Below, piece after piece: positions 25,998-36,198 of a DNA stretch of 64,000 nucleotides (position 1 is its first letter; each line of letters begins with the position of its first letter). The notes under the pieces are model-generated. The model did no database searches, was not told the DNA's origin, and worked only from the letters and a program-made list of their open reading frames with translations. This DNA comes from a virus. The position numbers and the translations under genes are program-made. The stretch lies in IMG/VR virus record IMGVR_UViG_3300026484_000105, positions 1-64,000 of that record; one strand, given 5' to 3'.

Positions 25998-28133
25998 ATG
26001 CAAATTCTTAACGCAAGTCCACAAGCAATACTTTTAGGTACTGATGATAAATCAGCAGGAATCGTAACACCTGAGAGGGAACCGATACCACAACATTTAC
26101 CTAAATTTTATCTGTTCGCTCAAAAGGGGCAAACGGTACCTTCTTTAGTTGGTGGGGCTAAAATGTTGGCAACTTACGGTGATAAAACTTTTAATAAGTT
26201 AAGTCCTTATTATAACCATGCTACTATGTTTGCTACAGCCATTGCTGGTGAAGCTAATACGTTGATGGTTCAAAGAGTTATTCCTGATGATGCAAATCCA
26301 GAGTCTAACTTTACACTTTATATGGATATCCTTGAAGATGAGGTCCCAAATTATTTAAGAAATTCTGATGGTAGTCTAGTTTCAGATGGTTCAGGTGGGT
26401 ACCTTGTAGATGAAAATGAGGAAACTATACTTGGACATAGAGTTAAGTATGTTAAAAAATATACACCAGAGGGCGTAGTACTTGGACATAGTGTTTCTTT
26501 AACTGGTACAATGGAAGATGCTGATGGTAACAAATCTACTATGATTCCTATATTAGATATCAAAGCTAAGTATAAAGGTGGCTTCTATAACAATGTTGGT
26601 ATTGCTATTGAAAATATTGACTATGCAAAAATTCCTGGTACTATCATGAGTAAGGCTAAAGTTTTACCATATAAACTTAAACTAGTTACTAGATTAAATG
26701 AGAAAACTACTTATACTGTTCAAAAATCATTATATGGTGAAGAGTCTGTAATGTTCTCTTTAAAAGAACATGTTATTAACCCAACTACTGAAGCTGGTTT
26801 CGACATGAATACAGTATTCCCTGATAACTGGGCAAATGAAACAGACCCACTTATGCCGCTTAAATATTCTGATTATGAAGGTATCCACGTATACTATAAT
26901 AATGTAGAAAAAGTACTTGCAAAAATTATGGAATTTGAAAAAGAGTTCGTTAGCTCTGAGAATAAAGAGTGGCACGATGGTATGCATGCTTCTACTTTAT
27001 CATGGTTTGATTATAACACTGATAATAAAGAAGAGTTGCAAGCTGATGAAGTTCATTTAACAAATATCTTTAGTGCAAGATCTAGTAAAAATGTAAGATA
27101 CTTTACTATGGTTCATGATGAGGCGCCAGTTAAAAGTACTGATACAATGAGAGAAGTTCAGATTTCTAGCAAAACTCCTATATTTCTAGAGGGTGGTTCT
27201 GATGGTACTTTAAGTAATGAAATGTATGAAAAATTAGTTACTAGAGAACTTAGAAAATATCTTGATCCAGATTCAGAAGTTATGGAAATGGCTGTTAACG
27301 TAGAATCAATTATGTATGATTCAGGTTTTACACTGGCTACTAAAAAAGAGCTTTGTAATTTTATTGCTTTAAGAAAAGATACTATGGTTATGCTTTCTAC
27401 ACATGATGCAAGTCTTGGCGATAAATACTTGCCATTGTCTGATGAAAGAGCTATTGCAGTAAACCTTAAAACAAGATTGAAACTTACTCCAGAGTCTAAT
27501 TATTTTGGTACTAAAGTTATGAGGGGTGTTGTTGTATCTGGTACAGGTGTTCTTACTGACGGTTCTATTACAACAAGAGTTCCACAGTTACTTGAGATAG
27601 CTGTTAAATCTGCTGCTTATATGGGTGCTGGTTCTGGTGAATGGAAACATGTCAATATGTTTGATAGAGCTCCAGGTAACATTATTAAACATCAAAAAGA
27701 CTTACAACCTGCATTTATTCCTGCTGGAGTAAAACCTGCATTATGGAATGCTGGTATGGTATGGTCACAACCTTTTGATAGAAGACAATACTTCTTCCCT
27801 GCTATTCAAACAGTATATGAAAATGATACTTCTGTACTTAATTCTTACTTTACTGTAATGGCTATTTGTACATTGAATAAAATCGCTGCTGAAGCATGGA
27901 GAAATTTTACAGGTACTTCTGACTTGAGTTCTGCTCAACTTGCTGATGCTGTTGTAGCATTTGTTAATGAAAGAGTTGCTAATAAATTCGATAACAGATT
28001 TGTTATTATCCCTGAAGTACAATTTACTACAGCCGATAAACAAAGAGGTTATTCTTGGAATCTTATTACTAAAATCTATGCTAATAACATGAAAACCGTT
28101 ATGGTATCTAGAGTAGAAGCATATCGTCTGTAG
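25998..28133 (+). CDS. Contractile tail sheath protein, 711 aa
   Basis: The N-terminal 120 residues show the sheath layout: a short N-terminal strand, a PKFYLFAQKG strand, and a GGAKMLATYGD region followed by an FATAIAGEANTLMVQRV segment. The C-terminal 150 residues carry the conserved sheath domain, with PAFIPAGVKPALWNAG, a conserved Trp/Asn-Pro-like run and an IYANNMKTVMVSRVE closing strand. Length and arrangement agree with phiKZ-type sheath proteins. Strong codon bias and an AAAAGGA site suggest high expression. The hairpin 28152-28169 separates it from the tube gene. Confidence 0.9.
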   Translation: MQILNASPQAILLGTDDKSAGIVTPEREPIPQHLPKFYLFAQKGQTVPSLVGGAKMLATYGDKTFNKLSPYYNHATMFATAIAGEANTLMVQRVIPDDANPESNFTLYMDILEDEVPNYLRNSDGSLVSDGSGGYLVDENEETILGHRVKYVKKYTPEGVVLGHSVSLTGTMEDADGNKSTMIPILDIKAKYKGGFYNNVGIAIENIDYAKIPGTIMSKAKVLPYKLKLVTRLNEKTTYTVQKSLYGEESVMFSLKEHVINPTTEAGFDMNTVFPDNWANETDPLMPLKYSDYEGIHVYYNNVEKVLAKIMEFEKEFVSSENKEWHDGMHASTLSWFDYNTDNKEELQADEVHLTNIFSARSSKNVRYFTMVHDEAPVKSTDTMREVQISSKTPIFLEGGSDGTLSNEMYEKLVTRELRKYLDPDSEVMEMAVNVESIMYDSGFTLATKKELCNFIALRKDTMVMLSTHDASLGDKYLPLSDERAIAVNLKTRLKLTPESNYFGTKVMRGVVVSGTGVLTDGSITTRVPQLLEIAVKSAAYMGAGSGEWKHVNMFDRAPGNIIKHQKDLQPAFIPAGVKPALWNAGMVWSQPFDRRQYFFPAIQTVYENDTSVLNSYFTVMAICTLNKIAAEAWRNFTGTSDLSSAQLADAVVAFVNERVANKFDNRFVIIPEVQFTTADKQRGYSWNLITKIYANNMKTVMVSRVEAYRL

Positions 28134-28151
28134 TTTCAGATAATTGAACTT

Positions 28152-28169
28152 GCGTATCGTTTGATACGC
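28152..28169 (+). terminator. Short hairpin between sheath and tube genes
   Basis: A 7-bp GC-containing stem (GCGTATC/GATACGC) with a GTTT loop lies 18 bases after the sheath stop. Without a T-tract it could be a partial terminator or an mRNA-stabilising hairpin setting the sheath:tube ratio. Confidence 0.5.
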
Positions 28170-28224
28170 TGTTCGATAACCGTACTATAAAACAAAAAAA
28201 ACAAAAAATAAAAGGAAAAATATT

Positions 28225-29226
28225 ATGGCTAATACTGAACCATCACACGCTTATACATCTACTAGAAGTGATACGTTTTCAACTCCTCTTGAAAGAGTTA
28301 AAGAAGCGTTAACAGCTGGTACGTATAACAGAAACAATGAGAAAATGTTAAATATTGACTTTGGTGGTCAATTTGGTTGGTCTCCTAGACTAGGTTATAT
28401 TGATAAAGATAAATCATTCCACAGTGAGTGGATTTCTAATCATAAGTATGTTTCTAAAAATGTTGTTGCTGTAGTTTTACAAACACCAAGATTTTTTGAC
28501 TTCATGCCTGATCCACAGAAATGGATTAATGCATTTAAAGCGCTTATAGAGTTACATTCTAAATCTATTGAAGGTTTATCTTCAGGTTTAACCGTTGAAT
28601 ACTCTGAGCATGCTGTAGGCGGCGCTGGTGAGATGCAAGAAGAGGTTACAAATGTTACTAGAGCTAGATCTACTGTTACGCATACTGTAGAAGAAAAAGC
28701 TGGTAAGCCAATTAATAGATTCTTAACAGATTGGATTAGATATGGTCTTATGGATCCAGATACTAAACATGCACTTATTGGTACAATGTCTAACTGGAAA
28801 AATGAATTATATACTCCTGAGTATTATACCGCTACCGTCCTATATTTTGAGCCAGACATTACAATGAGAAGCATTGTTGAAGCTTGGTTATGTACTAACA
28901 TGGCACCTAAAGGTAATGGTGAGGTTGTTGGTAAAAGAGATCTTACATCTGGTGGAGAAGCAAAAGAGATCGCTATTGAATTTACATCTATTACAATGTA
29001 TAATGAGCCAGTTAGAAGACTTGCACAATCTATACTTGATGAAATGACAACTATTAAAGTTGATCCACATCAACTACCTATGTTTGTATCAGAAGATCCA
29101 AGCAAAGCTAGAGATACGCATTTACAACCTAAAGATGCTCCTATCGGTTATGATAATACGCATTCAAAAGCAGAAAATGAAGCTGCAGCACAAGCTGTTA
29201 AATATAATGCTAAAGATGCACAATAA
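28225..29226 (+). CDS. Probable tail tube protein, 333 aa
   Basis: The gene directly follows the sheath gene, the usual place for the tube, and has the same codon style and a strong AAAAGGA site. The protein has a beta-rich core with alternating strands (VVAVVLQTPRFF, SGLTVEYSEH, TVTHTVEEKAG, AIEFTSITMYNEPV) in keeping with a tube fold, and a charged disordered C-terminal 45 residues. In phiKZ the sheath and tube genes are also adjacent. The call rests on context and fold impression, not on a signature motif. Confidence 0.65.
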   Translation: MANTEPSHAYTSTRSDTFSTPLERVKEALTAGTYNRNNEKMLNIDFGGQFGWSPRLGYIDKDKSFHSEWISNHKYVSKNVVAVVLQTPRFFDFMPDPQKWINAFKALIELHSKSIEGLSSGLTVEYSEHAVGGAGEMQEEVTNVTRARSTVTHTVEEKAGKPINRFLTDWIRYGLMDPDTKHALIGTMSNWKNELYTPEYYTATVLYFEPDITMRSIVEAWLCTNMAPKGNGEVVGKRDLTSGGEAKEIAIEFTSITMYNEPVRRLAQSILDEMTTIKVDPHQLPMFVSEDPSKARDTHLQPKDAPIGYDNTHSKAENEAAAQAVKYNAKDAQ

Positions 29227-29246
29227 TAAAAAATAAAGACGCCACT

Positions 29247-29274
29247 ACAGTATATAGCGAAAGCTATATACTGT
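29247..29274. terminator. Bidirectional hairpin terminator with GAAA loop
   Basis: A perfect 12-bp stem closed by a GAAA tetraloop lies between the convergent genes ending at 29226 (plus) and 29295 (minus). Confidence 0.8.
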
Positions 29275-29294
29275 ATGGCAATTTGTTTTGCAGC

Positions 29295-29720
29295 TTATCT
29301 TAATGCTTCCAACATAGTTTGTTGTAATGACTTAACATGTGATTTACTTGCTTTAAGTAGAGTATGTTTAACTGCTATACCGATATCTGGTCTAGTAATA
29401 GAATTTTCAGTACCTGGAATTTTAAACGTTTTGCTTCTAGCAATGTTTGCAGTAACAGCACCACTACCAGTTGGTCCAAATGGATAATCAATGATAACTT
29501 TTTCAACTGATTTATCTTTCTTAAGCATTTCTGTTGCAAGATTGGCAGCTTCATCTGTAGTTGCACTAATGAACTCATTTGTATATTTAAAGGTTTTGTT
29601 TAAAATATCTTTACTTAATTCACTACCCTCTGTAAAAACATTTTTATCACCATACGTAACTGTTGCTACACCATCTACTACGTTAGTAGTATATTCACTC
29701 TTTTTAAATTCAATTGCCAT
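29295..29720 (-). CDS. Hypothetical protein, 141 aa
   Basis: The ATG at 29720 follows a very strong AAGGAGG site; the frame extends to 29774 without one. The protein is soluble and mixed alpha/beta, with a Gly-rich PFGPTGSGAV segment in the middle and a basic helical C-terminus. Codon use resembles that of the sheath and tube genes, suggesting abundant late expression. It could be a tail or head accessory protein, but no family is recognised. Confidence 0.65.
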   Translation of the reverse strand: MAIEFKKSEYTTNVVDGVATVTYGDKNVFTEGSELSKDILNKTFKYTNEFISATTDEAANLATEMLKKDKSVEKVIIDYPFGPTGSGAVTANIARSKTFKIPGTENSITRPDIGIAVKHTLLKASKSHVKSLQQTMLEALR

Positions 29721-29926
29721 CTTTGGCCTCCTTGTTGAAATGTGATTTTTGCTATTTTTTATATTTAGCATCACATATATACACTACAGTGTATTTTTTA
29801 TTTACCTTTTGTTAAGGCGACTGGATCCAATCGACTATGAAACGTATCATTGTCTAACTTAATAATATGTCATTGATGTAATTTTGAAACCCATTCTAAT
29901 GAATATAAAATGTTAAAGGAAATGGT

Positions 29927-30958
29927 ATGGCAATATCTGATGATAGATTAAGTGTTCCTGGATCAGATACAATGTCTGGTACAGTTGTAGACTTCTTAAG
30001 TGCTAGTAATAGTACAGTAAATAAGAGTAAATCCATGCGTTATAAATTCGATAATGGTTTAGTTAAGACAACTACTGACAATAAAACTGTCAGTAGACTA
30101 TTTGATAACTTAAAGAATAGTTCTATAGCAAGTAATGTTGGTGTAAATGAACTTTCTGTTATGGCTGAATCTGCTATGCCCAACTTAGATAAGTTTACTT
30201 CTATTATGGGTTTACCTATAAGCAATAAGAATGGACTTAATGGTTTATTTACAGACTGTCCTCCTGGCAGCGGCTCAAACTATGATCAATGGTTGGCAAT
30301 GCTAATCGCATCTGGGTTAGGTAATAATGCTGACTGTTATGAGAACCCATTTATATCAATATTAAATAAAGTGGGAGCTATAGCAGATGGCGTTATAAAC
30401 GAGGTCATTAGTGGTAGTTTGGGTCCTGTTATGGGTAATGTAACTAATACACTTGCTGCCAATACTGATTCCATAAATTATCTAAAAGATATAGCTGCGA
30501 TATCGGGTAAATTAGGTATCTCCAATAATACAGGATTTGTATCTACTCTGAATTCATCCATAGCAGCAATAAATACAGGACCAATGGCCAAGACACATAT
30601 AGCTAGTGACCTCATAGATGACCTGTACGGCAAAAATATTAGTAAGACGAACATTTCATCGGTTAAAGGAAATAAGGTCATATCAGGGGCTTATAGTAAT
30701 AAATCAAAAAACAGGATTCCATCTATAGATACTACTACTACAAGAGTTGGTCCATTAAGAAAAGAAAATGTAATTTCAGGTCCAAGTCCAGATATGGATA
30801 ATTATTGTTCTATGAATCATTTTGAAAGAGTTACTTCATCAGCATCATCTAATGTTAAAGACCAATGTTACATGCAGGAAGATTTAAAAAAGAGTACTGA
30901 ACAAACTAATACTGGTAAGTGGGATAACAAATTAATATATTCAAAGAGATACGTATAA
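29927..30958 (+). CDS. Hypothetical probable virion protein, 343 aa
   Basis: A Ser/Asn-rich protein with low charge and hydrophobic small-residue helices in the middle (about 100-210: GLGNNAD, IADGVINEVISGSLG), flanked by polar, probably disordered ends. AAAGGA precedes the ATG. Convergent to the large virion-type gene at 30990-33050 and ended by the hairpin 30955-30986. Such composition is common in internal tail or baseplate proteins. Function unknown. Confidence 0.6.
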   Translation: MAISDDRLSVPGSDTMSGTVVDFLSASNSTVNKSKSMRYKFDNGLVKTTTDNKTVSRLFDNLKNSSIASNVGVNELSVMAESAMPNLDKFTSIMGLPISNKNGLNGLFTDCPPGSGSNYDQWLAMLIASGLGNNADCYENPFISILNKVGAIADGVINEVISGSLGPVMGNVTNTLAANTDSINYLKDIAAISGKLGISNNTGFVSTLNSSIAAINTGPMAKTHIASDLIDDLYGKNISKTNISSVKGNKVISGAYSNKSKNRIPSIDTTTTRVGPLRKENVISGPSPDMDNYCSMNHFERVTSSASSNVKDQCYMQEDLKKSTEQTNTGKWDNKLIYSKRYV

Positions 30959-30986
30959 GACATATAGCAGACGCTATATGTCTTAT
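30955..30986. terminator. Bidirectional hairpin terminator
   Basis: A perfect 14-bp inverted repeat with an AGAC loop. It contains the last bases of the plus-strand stop codon and ends four bases before the stop of the minus-strand gene at 30990. Confidence 0.8.
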
Positions 30987-30989
30987 AGT

Positions 30990-33050
30990 TTAATTTCTAT
31001 CACTTAAAGATAAAGAATGATCTGCTAAAAACCCACCTACAGAACCCGTTAAAAAGTTACCTGCTCTAAATCCCCAATAAGCTGGTGACGTAGCGGCATC
31101 TATACTAAATTTAAGCTTAGATAATCTTATCTTTGCTTTAGGTAGCGCATACATATCTGTTAATAAATCTCTTGAAGCTAATGTTGATATATATTTACCA
31201 AAAATACTGTCCTCATTTATACCAGATTTAAACGCTCCAAATAGACTGGCATCAATAGGAGCTATCATCATTGTAGATAAATCAGTTATACTAAAACTAA
31301 TATCTAAAGCTAATGCTCTCTTTTGCTTGTTAAAGGCAAGATTAGATGTACCTCTTGTTACAGTTAGATCGGTTATCATACCCAACTTAACATTATGTAC
31401 CCCCTTCATAAACGCCTTACAAATAAACGGAGAAGTGTATGACGCTTTACCAGTAGACAAAGGCAATGTTCCAGCTAATATCATTGCTAATGGTATGTAA
31501 ATATTTTGTAACTGAGAAATAGTATTTCCATAAGGAGATATAAGTTTCATCGTATAATTTAACTTAGGTAACGAAGTACTACTATCCTCCCACATCTTAG
31601 GAACGTCTATATACGCACCACCAAATAGTGTTGGTATAATATTGCTTAGACCAAATGACATACTGTCTAAACCACCAACAGCGATATCCTTAACGGCATC
31701 AACAACATTCCCAGCACCATTAACCACATTCCCACCCGCAAATGAAAAGTTAGCGCTTCTAGCGGCTTTAGCCACGCTTTTTAATTTAGCTCCAGCTGGT
31801 ATATCAGTAACGGTATTTGAGAAACTTTCAGATACACTACCAACATAGTCAACCTTAAATATGGCATGTCCACCACCACCCCTAATTGCGCTAGAAAATG
31901 CATTAGTCGTATTATTATAATTCTTACTACTTTTCTCACTAGGAGTTTGTTCGTACGTACCGTCTTTTTTGACGTCCAATTGTTCTTTAGTTGGTTTTTC
32001 TTTAGATTCCTCACCTTCTTTCTTGGCATTATAATAATTACCAGTATCAGACATTAGTTTCTTCAACCACCCATTAAAACCAGTAGATGATTCTGGCATA
32101 ACTGGACCACTAACTGCTTCCTTAAATGCCTCTTCAGTACTAAATGATTCATGTGCTGCTCTTTCTATTTCAAGCTGCTTATTAGCCATAGCCTGTGCTC
32201 TTGTAGCTATAGCAAAAACATCTATATAATTATCATCACCTATTATATTGGGCATAATGTTATGTAATTCGGTCATATCTGCTTGATCTATTTTAACAGG
32301 CATACCTATATCACCAGTAGCCTGATCTGGCATCATAGTTGGTATTAAAACCCCCAATTCAGTTGCCATGCTCGATACTATCGTATTTACTGTTGACCAA
32401 TAAATATGCATAGCTGGATTTAAGTAATAGAAGTTAAACGAATCATCGCCTAATATGAGATTAGTTAAACCTTTAACTATCCATATACTAACGCTTACTA
32501 CAGGCAGCATTAAGAAGATAGCAACGTTACCAACCACCTGTCCTAACTCATACCATGCAGGACTTCTACCAGTACTAGCAATAACGGATGTTTTATAATC
32601 AATACTTCTAGTAAAGAAAGTAAATAGACTATTAAATTTAGGTACGCCAAATTCAAGATAAAGATTTTGCCCATTATCATCTATAGCTTCTGAATAGTAT
32701 CTACCCATACCTATATTACCTTTGGTAGTGGTAGTTACCTCTTTTCTATCCATACGTCTACCTTGTACACGTATATCTGCATATCTAGTAAATTGCGGTT
32801 TTGAGTTAATTCCAATGTTACCACCCATGGTAGTATCTGTAAATTTAATATCTGCTGTACTATGATATCTATTCTTTGCATGTAGTGGATCTAGGTCGGC
32901 ACCTGAAATCATAAATACAGATTGAAGCCAGTCTTTATCTATTTTATTAACTTTATCATTCATATTTTTGGTAGCTGTATTGTTCTTAAAAATTGGTTTA
33001 TCGTTTATCGTAATTAGTTTAGAATACGCTACTGCTTTTTCACCAGCCAT
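30990..33050 (-). CDS. Large hypothetical virion protein with a membrane-like segment, 686 aa
   Basis: AAAAGGAG precedes the ATG. The N-terminal 150 residues are polar. Around residues 170-200 is a hydrophobic run (VGNVAIFLMLPVVSVSIWIV) that could cross a membrane or pack inside the tail. Residues about 320-390 are highly charged and probably disordered. The C-terminal 250 residues are beta-rich (MITDLTVTRG, ALDISFSITDLS), typical of a structural domain. Placement between tail genes and the prohead protease suggests a virion protein, perhaps baseplate or tail-tip. No signature motif is recognised. Confidence 0.6.
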   Translation of the reverse strand: MAGEKAVAYSKLITINDKPIFKNNTATKNMNDKVNKIDKDWLQSVFMISGADLDPLHAKNRYHSTADIKFTDTTMGGNIGINSKPQFTRYADIRVQGRRMDRKEVTTTTKGNIGMGRYYSEAIDDNGQNLYLEFGVPKFNSLFTFFTRSIDYKTSVIASTGRSPAWYELGQVVGNVAIFLMLPVVSVSIWIVKGLTNLILGDDSFNFYYLNPAMHIYWSTVNTIVSSMATELGVLIPTMMPDQATGDIGMPVKIDQADMTELHNIMPNIIGDDNYIDVFAIATRAQAMANKQLEIERAAHESFSTEEAFKEAVSGPVMPESSTGFNGWLKKLMSDTGNYYNAKKEGEESKEKPTKEQLDVKKDGTYEQTPSEKSSKNYNNTTNAFSSAIRGGGGHAIFKVDYVGSVSESFSNTVTDIPAGAKLKSVAKAARSANFSFAGGNVVNGAGNVVDAVKDIAVGGLDSMSFGLSNIIPTLFGGAYIDVPKMWEDSSTSLPKLNYTMKLISPYGNTISQLQNIYIPLAMILAGTLPLSTGKASYTSPFICKAFMKGVHNVKLGMITDLTVTRGTSNLAFNKQKRALALDISFSITDLSTMMIAPIDASLFGAFKSGINEDSIFGKYISTLASRDLLTDMYALPKAKIRLSKLKFSIDAATSPAYWGFRAGNFLTGSVGGFLADHSLSLSDRN

Positions 33051-33099
33051 ATAGACTCCTTTTATTTATATCAATAAATTGCAATAGGTTTATTAATAG

Positions 33100-33129
33100 T
33101 TATTACTGTGGAATTAACCACAGTAATAA
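33100..33129 (-). terminator. Hairpin terminator after the prohead protease gene
   Basis: A perfect 12-bp inverted repeat with a 6-base AATTAA/TTAATT loop directly abuts the stop codon at 33130. Confidence 0.75.
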
Positions 33130-33900
33130 CTACCATTCATGTACTATACAGCTATTGTTTTTACTGCAATCAAATATATTTATAAGTGCACCTAATACCT
33201 CTTTGGAATCCTCAGTAGCAACTGTTTCTTCATCTTTTAGATTTTTCACTATTTTTTCTTTCGTTTCAGTATCTTCCATATCTATGGTTAAAAGATCTAA
33301 TGATTCAATGCCTAATGTTTGCCACTTTGTAGCTTTACTTAAACCTGGCTCAATAACAAAATCCCATGTAATAACTTGTTTAAGAACCTTGATAACTGTT
33401 CCATTAATAAGGGTATCTGTAGTAAGACTTCTTATTGAAAAAGCTACATTTGCATCAGGATCCTCAAATAGTTCTTTAAGAAATTCAGATTTGGGACCAA
33501 CAGGTTTTACTTTACCTTTTATAAGTACTAAGTTACCATCTGCACCAGGCTCTACCTCAGAAGTTTCTTCTAACCAAATCTCCTTAATTTGCGCACAAAC
33601 ATTTTCAGGATTTATAGTTAAGATTCGATTCATGTAATCGCTCATAGTCATACTAGGAGATTTCTTTGGATGTCCAACTTCAGCTTTCAAAAAGCCATTC
33701 TTAACTCTGCGCATAAGTATACTATTTGCTTCAAATAGGGTTTTAGCTCCATCTAACCTATAATAGGCTCCAGCAGAATTATATGTATTTAATGCACCAA
33801 GGTTAATTGTATAGTAACCATTTTCATCACATTCTAATTCTTTATTCTTTATTTTTTTAATAGCTTTAATACTACTAAATACAACTTTATTAGTACTCAC
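33130..33900 (-). CDS. Prohead core protease (T4 gp21-like), 256 aa, GTG start
   Basis: The frame begins with GTG at 33900, preceded by an AAAGGGG site. The catalytic His lies in LKAEVGHPKK (His about 77) and the nucleophile Ser in VAFSIRS (Ser about 154), the spacing expected for myovirus prohead proteases of the T4 gp21 type. These cleave scaffold and capsid proteins during head maturation and then themselves. The C-terminal 60 residues are acidic and could be an autocleaved propeptide. It is followed on the same strand by the membrane-like and virion-type genes from 34117 upward, which are transcribed first. Confidence 0.82.
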   Translation of the reverse strand: MSTNKVVFSSIKAIKKIKNKELECDENGYYTINLGALNTYNSAGAYYRLDGAKTLFEANSILMRRVKNGFLKAEVGHPKKSPSMTMSDYMNRILTINPENVCAQIKEIWLEETSEVEPGADGNLVLIKGKVKPVGPKSEFLKELFEDPDANVAFSIRSLTTDTLINGTVIKVLKQVITWDFVIEPGLSKATKWQTLGIESLDLLTIDMEDTETKEKIVKNLKDEETVATEDSKEVLGALINIFDCSKNNSCIVHEW

Positions 33901-33910
33901 TAATTCCCCT

Positions 33911-34117
33911 TTATTTTATTGTTGGATATAGTAACCAAGATATCATTATAATATTATATAATAAAGCAGGAAGATGAATTAAGATTCCTGATCTTCCAGT
34001 AGTTTTATAAACATTAAATGTAATATGGAAACTGTAATTTTTATATATTGAGTACAATTCCAAAAGGAAAAGTATACTCAAAATTAATGGCATTATATAT
34101 AGTAGTATAACATCCAT
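33911..34117 (-). CDS. Small membrane protein, 68 aa, two predicted transmembrane helices
   Basis: Two hydrophobic stretches (residues 3-21, LLYIMPLILSILFLL; and about 47-65, LPALLYNIIMISWLLY) flank a short polar middle. There is no signal-peptidase site. It lies between virion-type genes with gaps of 3 and 10 bases. Its size and topology fit holins or other small phage membrane proteins, but it is far from the spanin genes, so I do not call it a holin. Confidence 0.6.
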   Translation of the reverse strand: MDVILLYIMPLILSILFLLELYSIYKNYSFHITFNVYKTTGRSGILIHLPALLYNIIMISWLLYPTIK

Positions 34118-34120
34118 AAT

Positions 34121-34852
34121 CTAAGCCTTTATCATATCTTCAACAGCATTTGATTCTGTTTCTTTGTTAACTAAAGCACTGGTTATCCCATCTTTAAAAT
34201 AAGACCCACTTAATTTGGACATTGTACTTGTAAAGCTGTAGTAAATATTTAATAAAGCGATGAACGCAGGATTATTCTTTCTTAGGACACTCATATCCTT
34301 AGCCAACTTTCTGAATAATACAGTTTTATCATTTTTATCTCTAGCAATAATAGAAGCAAGTACCTCCATAGCTAATGGATTATCACCAATATTGGTACCA
34401 GCGTATTTACTAGACAGTTTAAATAAATTTGAAAGATCTTCATAATTCAAGTACCAAGGTATATTACCATGTATAAAGAGTTCATCAAATAACTCATAAA
34501 TATTTCCATTTCTTATAATCAAACTAGTATTAGTTATAAATATGTCCCCTTTCGAGAATTCCAATACAGTATATGATTTTCCATCCACTTCGACCTCAGT
34601 GGTCATATTTGGACTAAGTTCAACCATGATGGGAGCATTTACTACAGCATAATTGTCATTCTCATCGATAATAGTATAAATGGAGAGTACCGTAACGGTA
34701 TCCCCCATAATAGCTAAACCCTTATTTATATATCTAGACGGAAACATCACCTTAATATCCGCAGTAGTCTTTAAACTACTACCAACTTTCTTTATATAAC
34801 TACTTATAACGTTTGGTTTACGTTTAAGGTTTCTTATTAAAAAGGGTTTCAT
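34121..34852 (-). CDS. Hypothetical protein, 243 aa
   Basis: A basic N-terminus (LIRNLKRKP), a beta-rich first half (DTVTVLSIYTIID, VELSPNMTTEVEVDGKSY) and a helical second half. AAGGA precedes the ATG. It is co-directional with the protease gene and the 440-aa gene upstream, so a head or assembly role is plausible. No family is recognised. Confidence 0.6.
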   Translation of the reverse strand: MKPFLIRNLKRKPNVISSYIKKVGSSLKTTADIKVMFPSRYINKGLAIMGDTVTVLSIYTIIDENDNYAVVNAPIMVELSPNMTTEVEVDGKSYTVLEFSKGDIFITNTSLIIRNGNIYELFDELFIHGNIPWYLNYEDLSNLFKLSSKYAGTNIGDNPLAMEVLASIIARDKNDKTVLFRKLAKDMSVLRKNNPAFIALLNIYYSFTSTMSKLSGSYFKDGITSALVNKETESNAVEDMIKA

Positions 34853-34863
34853 ATATTTTCCTT

Positions 34864-36186
34864 CTATTTCACCTTAACCTGTGTTAATAGGTAATCTATA
34901 ATTAAGTCAATACTTGCATATGTAGCAGCTTCTTTAGCAGTTAACTTATTATTCATTTTAGAATAATGTTTCATATACGTTAAGAATTTAAATGTGTTGG
35001 TATTCCTAAAGATAATTTTACCTATAATATACTCTACCATTTCATTTACTTCAAAAATATCCATGTATGGAATGCTGTTCATATATTCAATAAGCAAGTT
35101 TGAATAGTTAGTTTTAACTTCATCATCTATTTGCTCATTTAGACTATTAGATAAATAGTTGGTCATGATATCGTCTAATGCAAATCTATATGCCATTCTA
35201 TATGTCTCTAATGTAGCCATTTTGTTTCTAACCATTTCATTAGATACATATTTATTCCACTCTGCTAAGAAATCATCTTTCTTTTCTTTAAGAGTAGGAA
35301 GACTAGCAGTTTTAAGACCTTTAAGAACAGCGCCATATATAACTTCTGGTTCACCATCTTCAGCTAGAAACTTATCATAAGATTCTTTTATAACTACTAT
35401 AGAATTAATACCATCTGCTTTATAAATAACTTTACCTATAGCAGCATTAGCTTTTAATAAATTAACTAGACTCATAATTTTAGCATCTATTACAGCATTT
35501 AGCGTCATTACAACACCATCATATGTCCCAGGGGTTGCTCTAACGCCAGTAGGAACTTCATGGATAAGATTTTTAACTATAACTGCTAGTACAAAAAGAT
35601 CCATAGCAAAACGATCATTATGTACTTTAGTACCAAGGCTAAGATAATTAGTGTTATCAGATGTAATCCTATTTAAATAGGTTTCCCATATTCTTATAAG
35701 ATCATTATCAGTTATAGTTGCTGCGTGGCTCTTAATTAAAGCGTCCATTTGACCGCCACCACCTTTTAAGTAACTCCTAATTATAGAAACCTCAGGAGTA
35801 GGAATGATAAGAGCAGTGTTACTCAGTTGATTTATTTTGGAACCATCTTTGTTTATCATACCTCTGTTAATCATCTCCTCTATTACCTCTGGTATCTCAG
35901 CTGTAATGATCTTAACATTATTAAATAAAGATTTATCTTTAGTTTTCCCAACTATATCATTTACTTTTTTACCAAGTTCTTTCATTGTAGGTATGATATT
36001 ATCTTTTATGTTAGATATTTCATTACCAAGAACAGCAGCTATTCTAATATCTATTCCTTCGAGTCCGTTGCTGTCTATAACAGATGCAGGGTTTAAGATA
36101 GTTAAAATACTACCAGGATAAGTAGTTAGGGTTTTATTGTTTCTATCTAATTCAGTAGCTATTGCTTTTAAGGTTTCTTTGCTCAT
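34864..36186 (-). CDS. Hypothetical protein, 440 aa
   Basis: A mainly helical, hydrophobically balanced protein with several predicted coiled or bundle segments and no enzymatic motif. A GGGGQM run lies near residue 140. AGGAG precedes the ATG. The gene sits in the minus-strand unit with the protease. The content resembles internal head or structural proteins of giant phages, but the call is by context. Confidence 0.6.
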   Translation of the reverse strand: MSKETLKAIATELDRNNKTLTTYPGSILTILNPASVIDSNGLEGIDIRIAAVLGNEISNIKDNIIPTMKELGKKVNDIVGKTKDKSLFNNVKIITAEIPEVIEEMINRGMINKDGSKINQLSNTALIIPTPEVSIIRSYLKGGGGQMDALIKSHAATITDNDLIRIWETYLNRITSDNTNYLSLGTKVHNDRFAMDLFVLAVIVKNLIHEVPTGVRATPGTYDGVVMTLNAVIDAKIMSLVNLLKANAAIGKVIYKADGINSIVVIKESYDKFLAEDGEPEVIYGAVLKGLKTASLPTLKEKKDDFLAEWNKYVSNEMVRNKMATLETYRMAYRFALDDIMTNYLSNSLNEQIDDEVKTNYSNLLIEYMNSIPYMDIFEVNEMVEYIIGKIIFRNTNTFKFLTYMKHYSKMNNKLTAKEAATYASIDLIIDYLLTQVKVK

Positions 36187-36198
36187 TATTTACTCCTA

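Noticed and set aside
29779-29799. Small hairpin followed by six T residues upstream of divergent genes
   Set aside because: The stem is only six to seven A/T-rich base pairs, and no plus-strand transcript would need to end there after the terminator at 29247; likely chance.
33911-34117. Holin call for the two-helix membrane protein
   Set aside because: It lies in a head-gene unit far from the spanins; topology alone is not enough.
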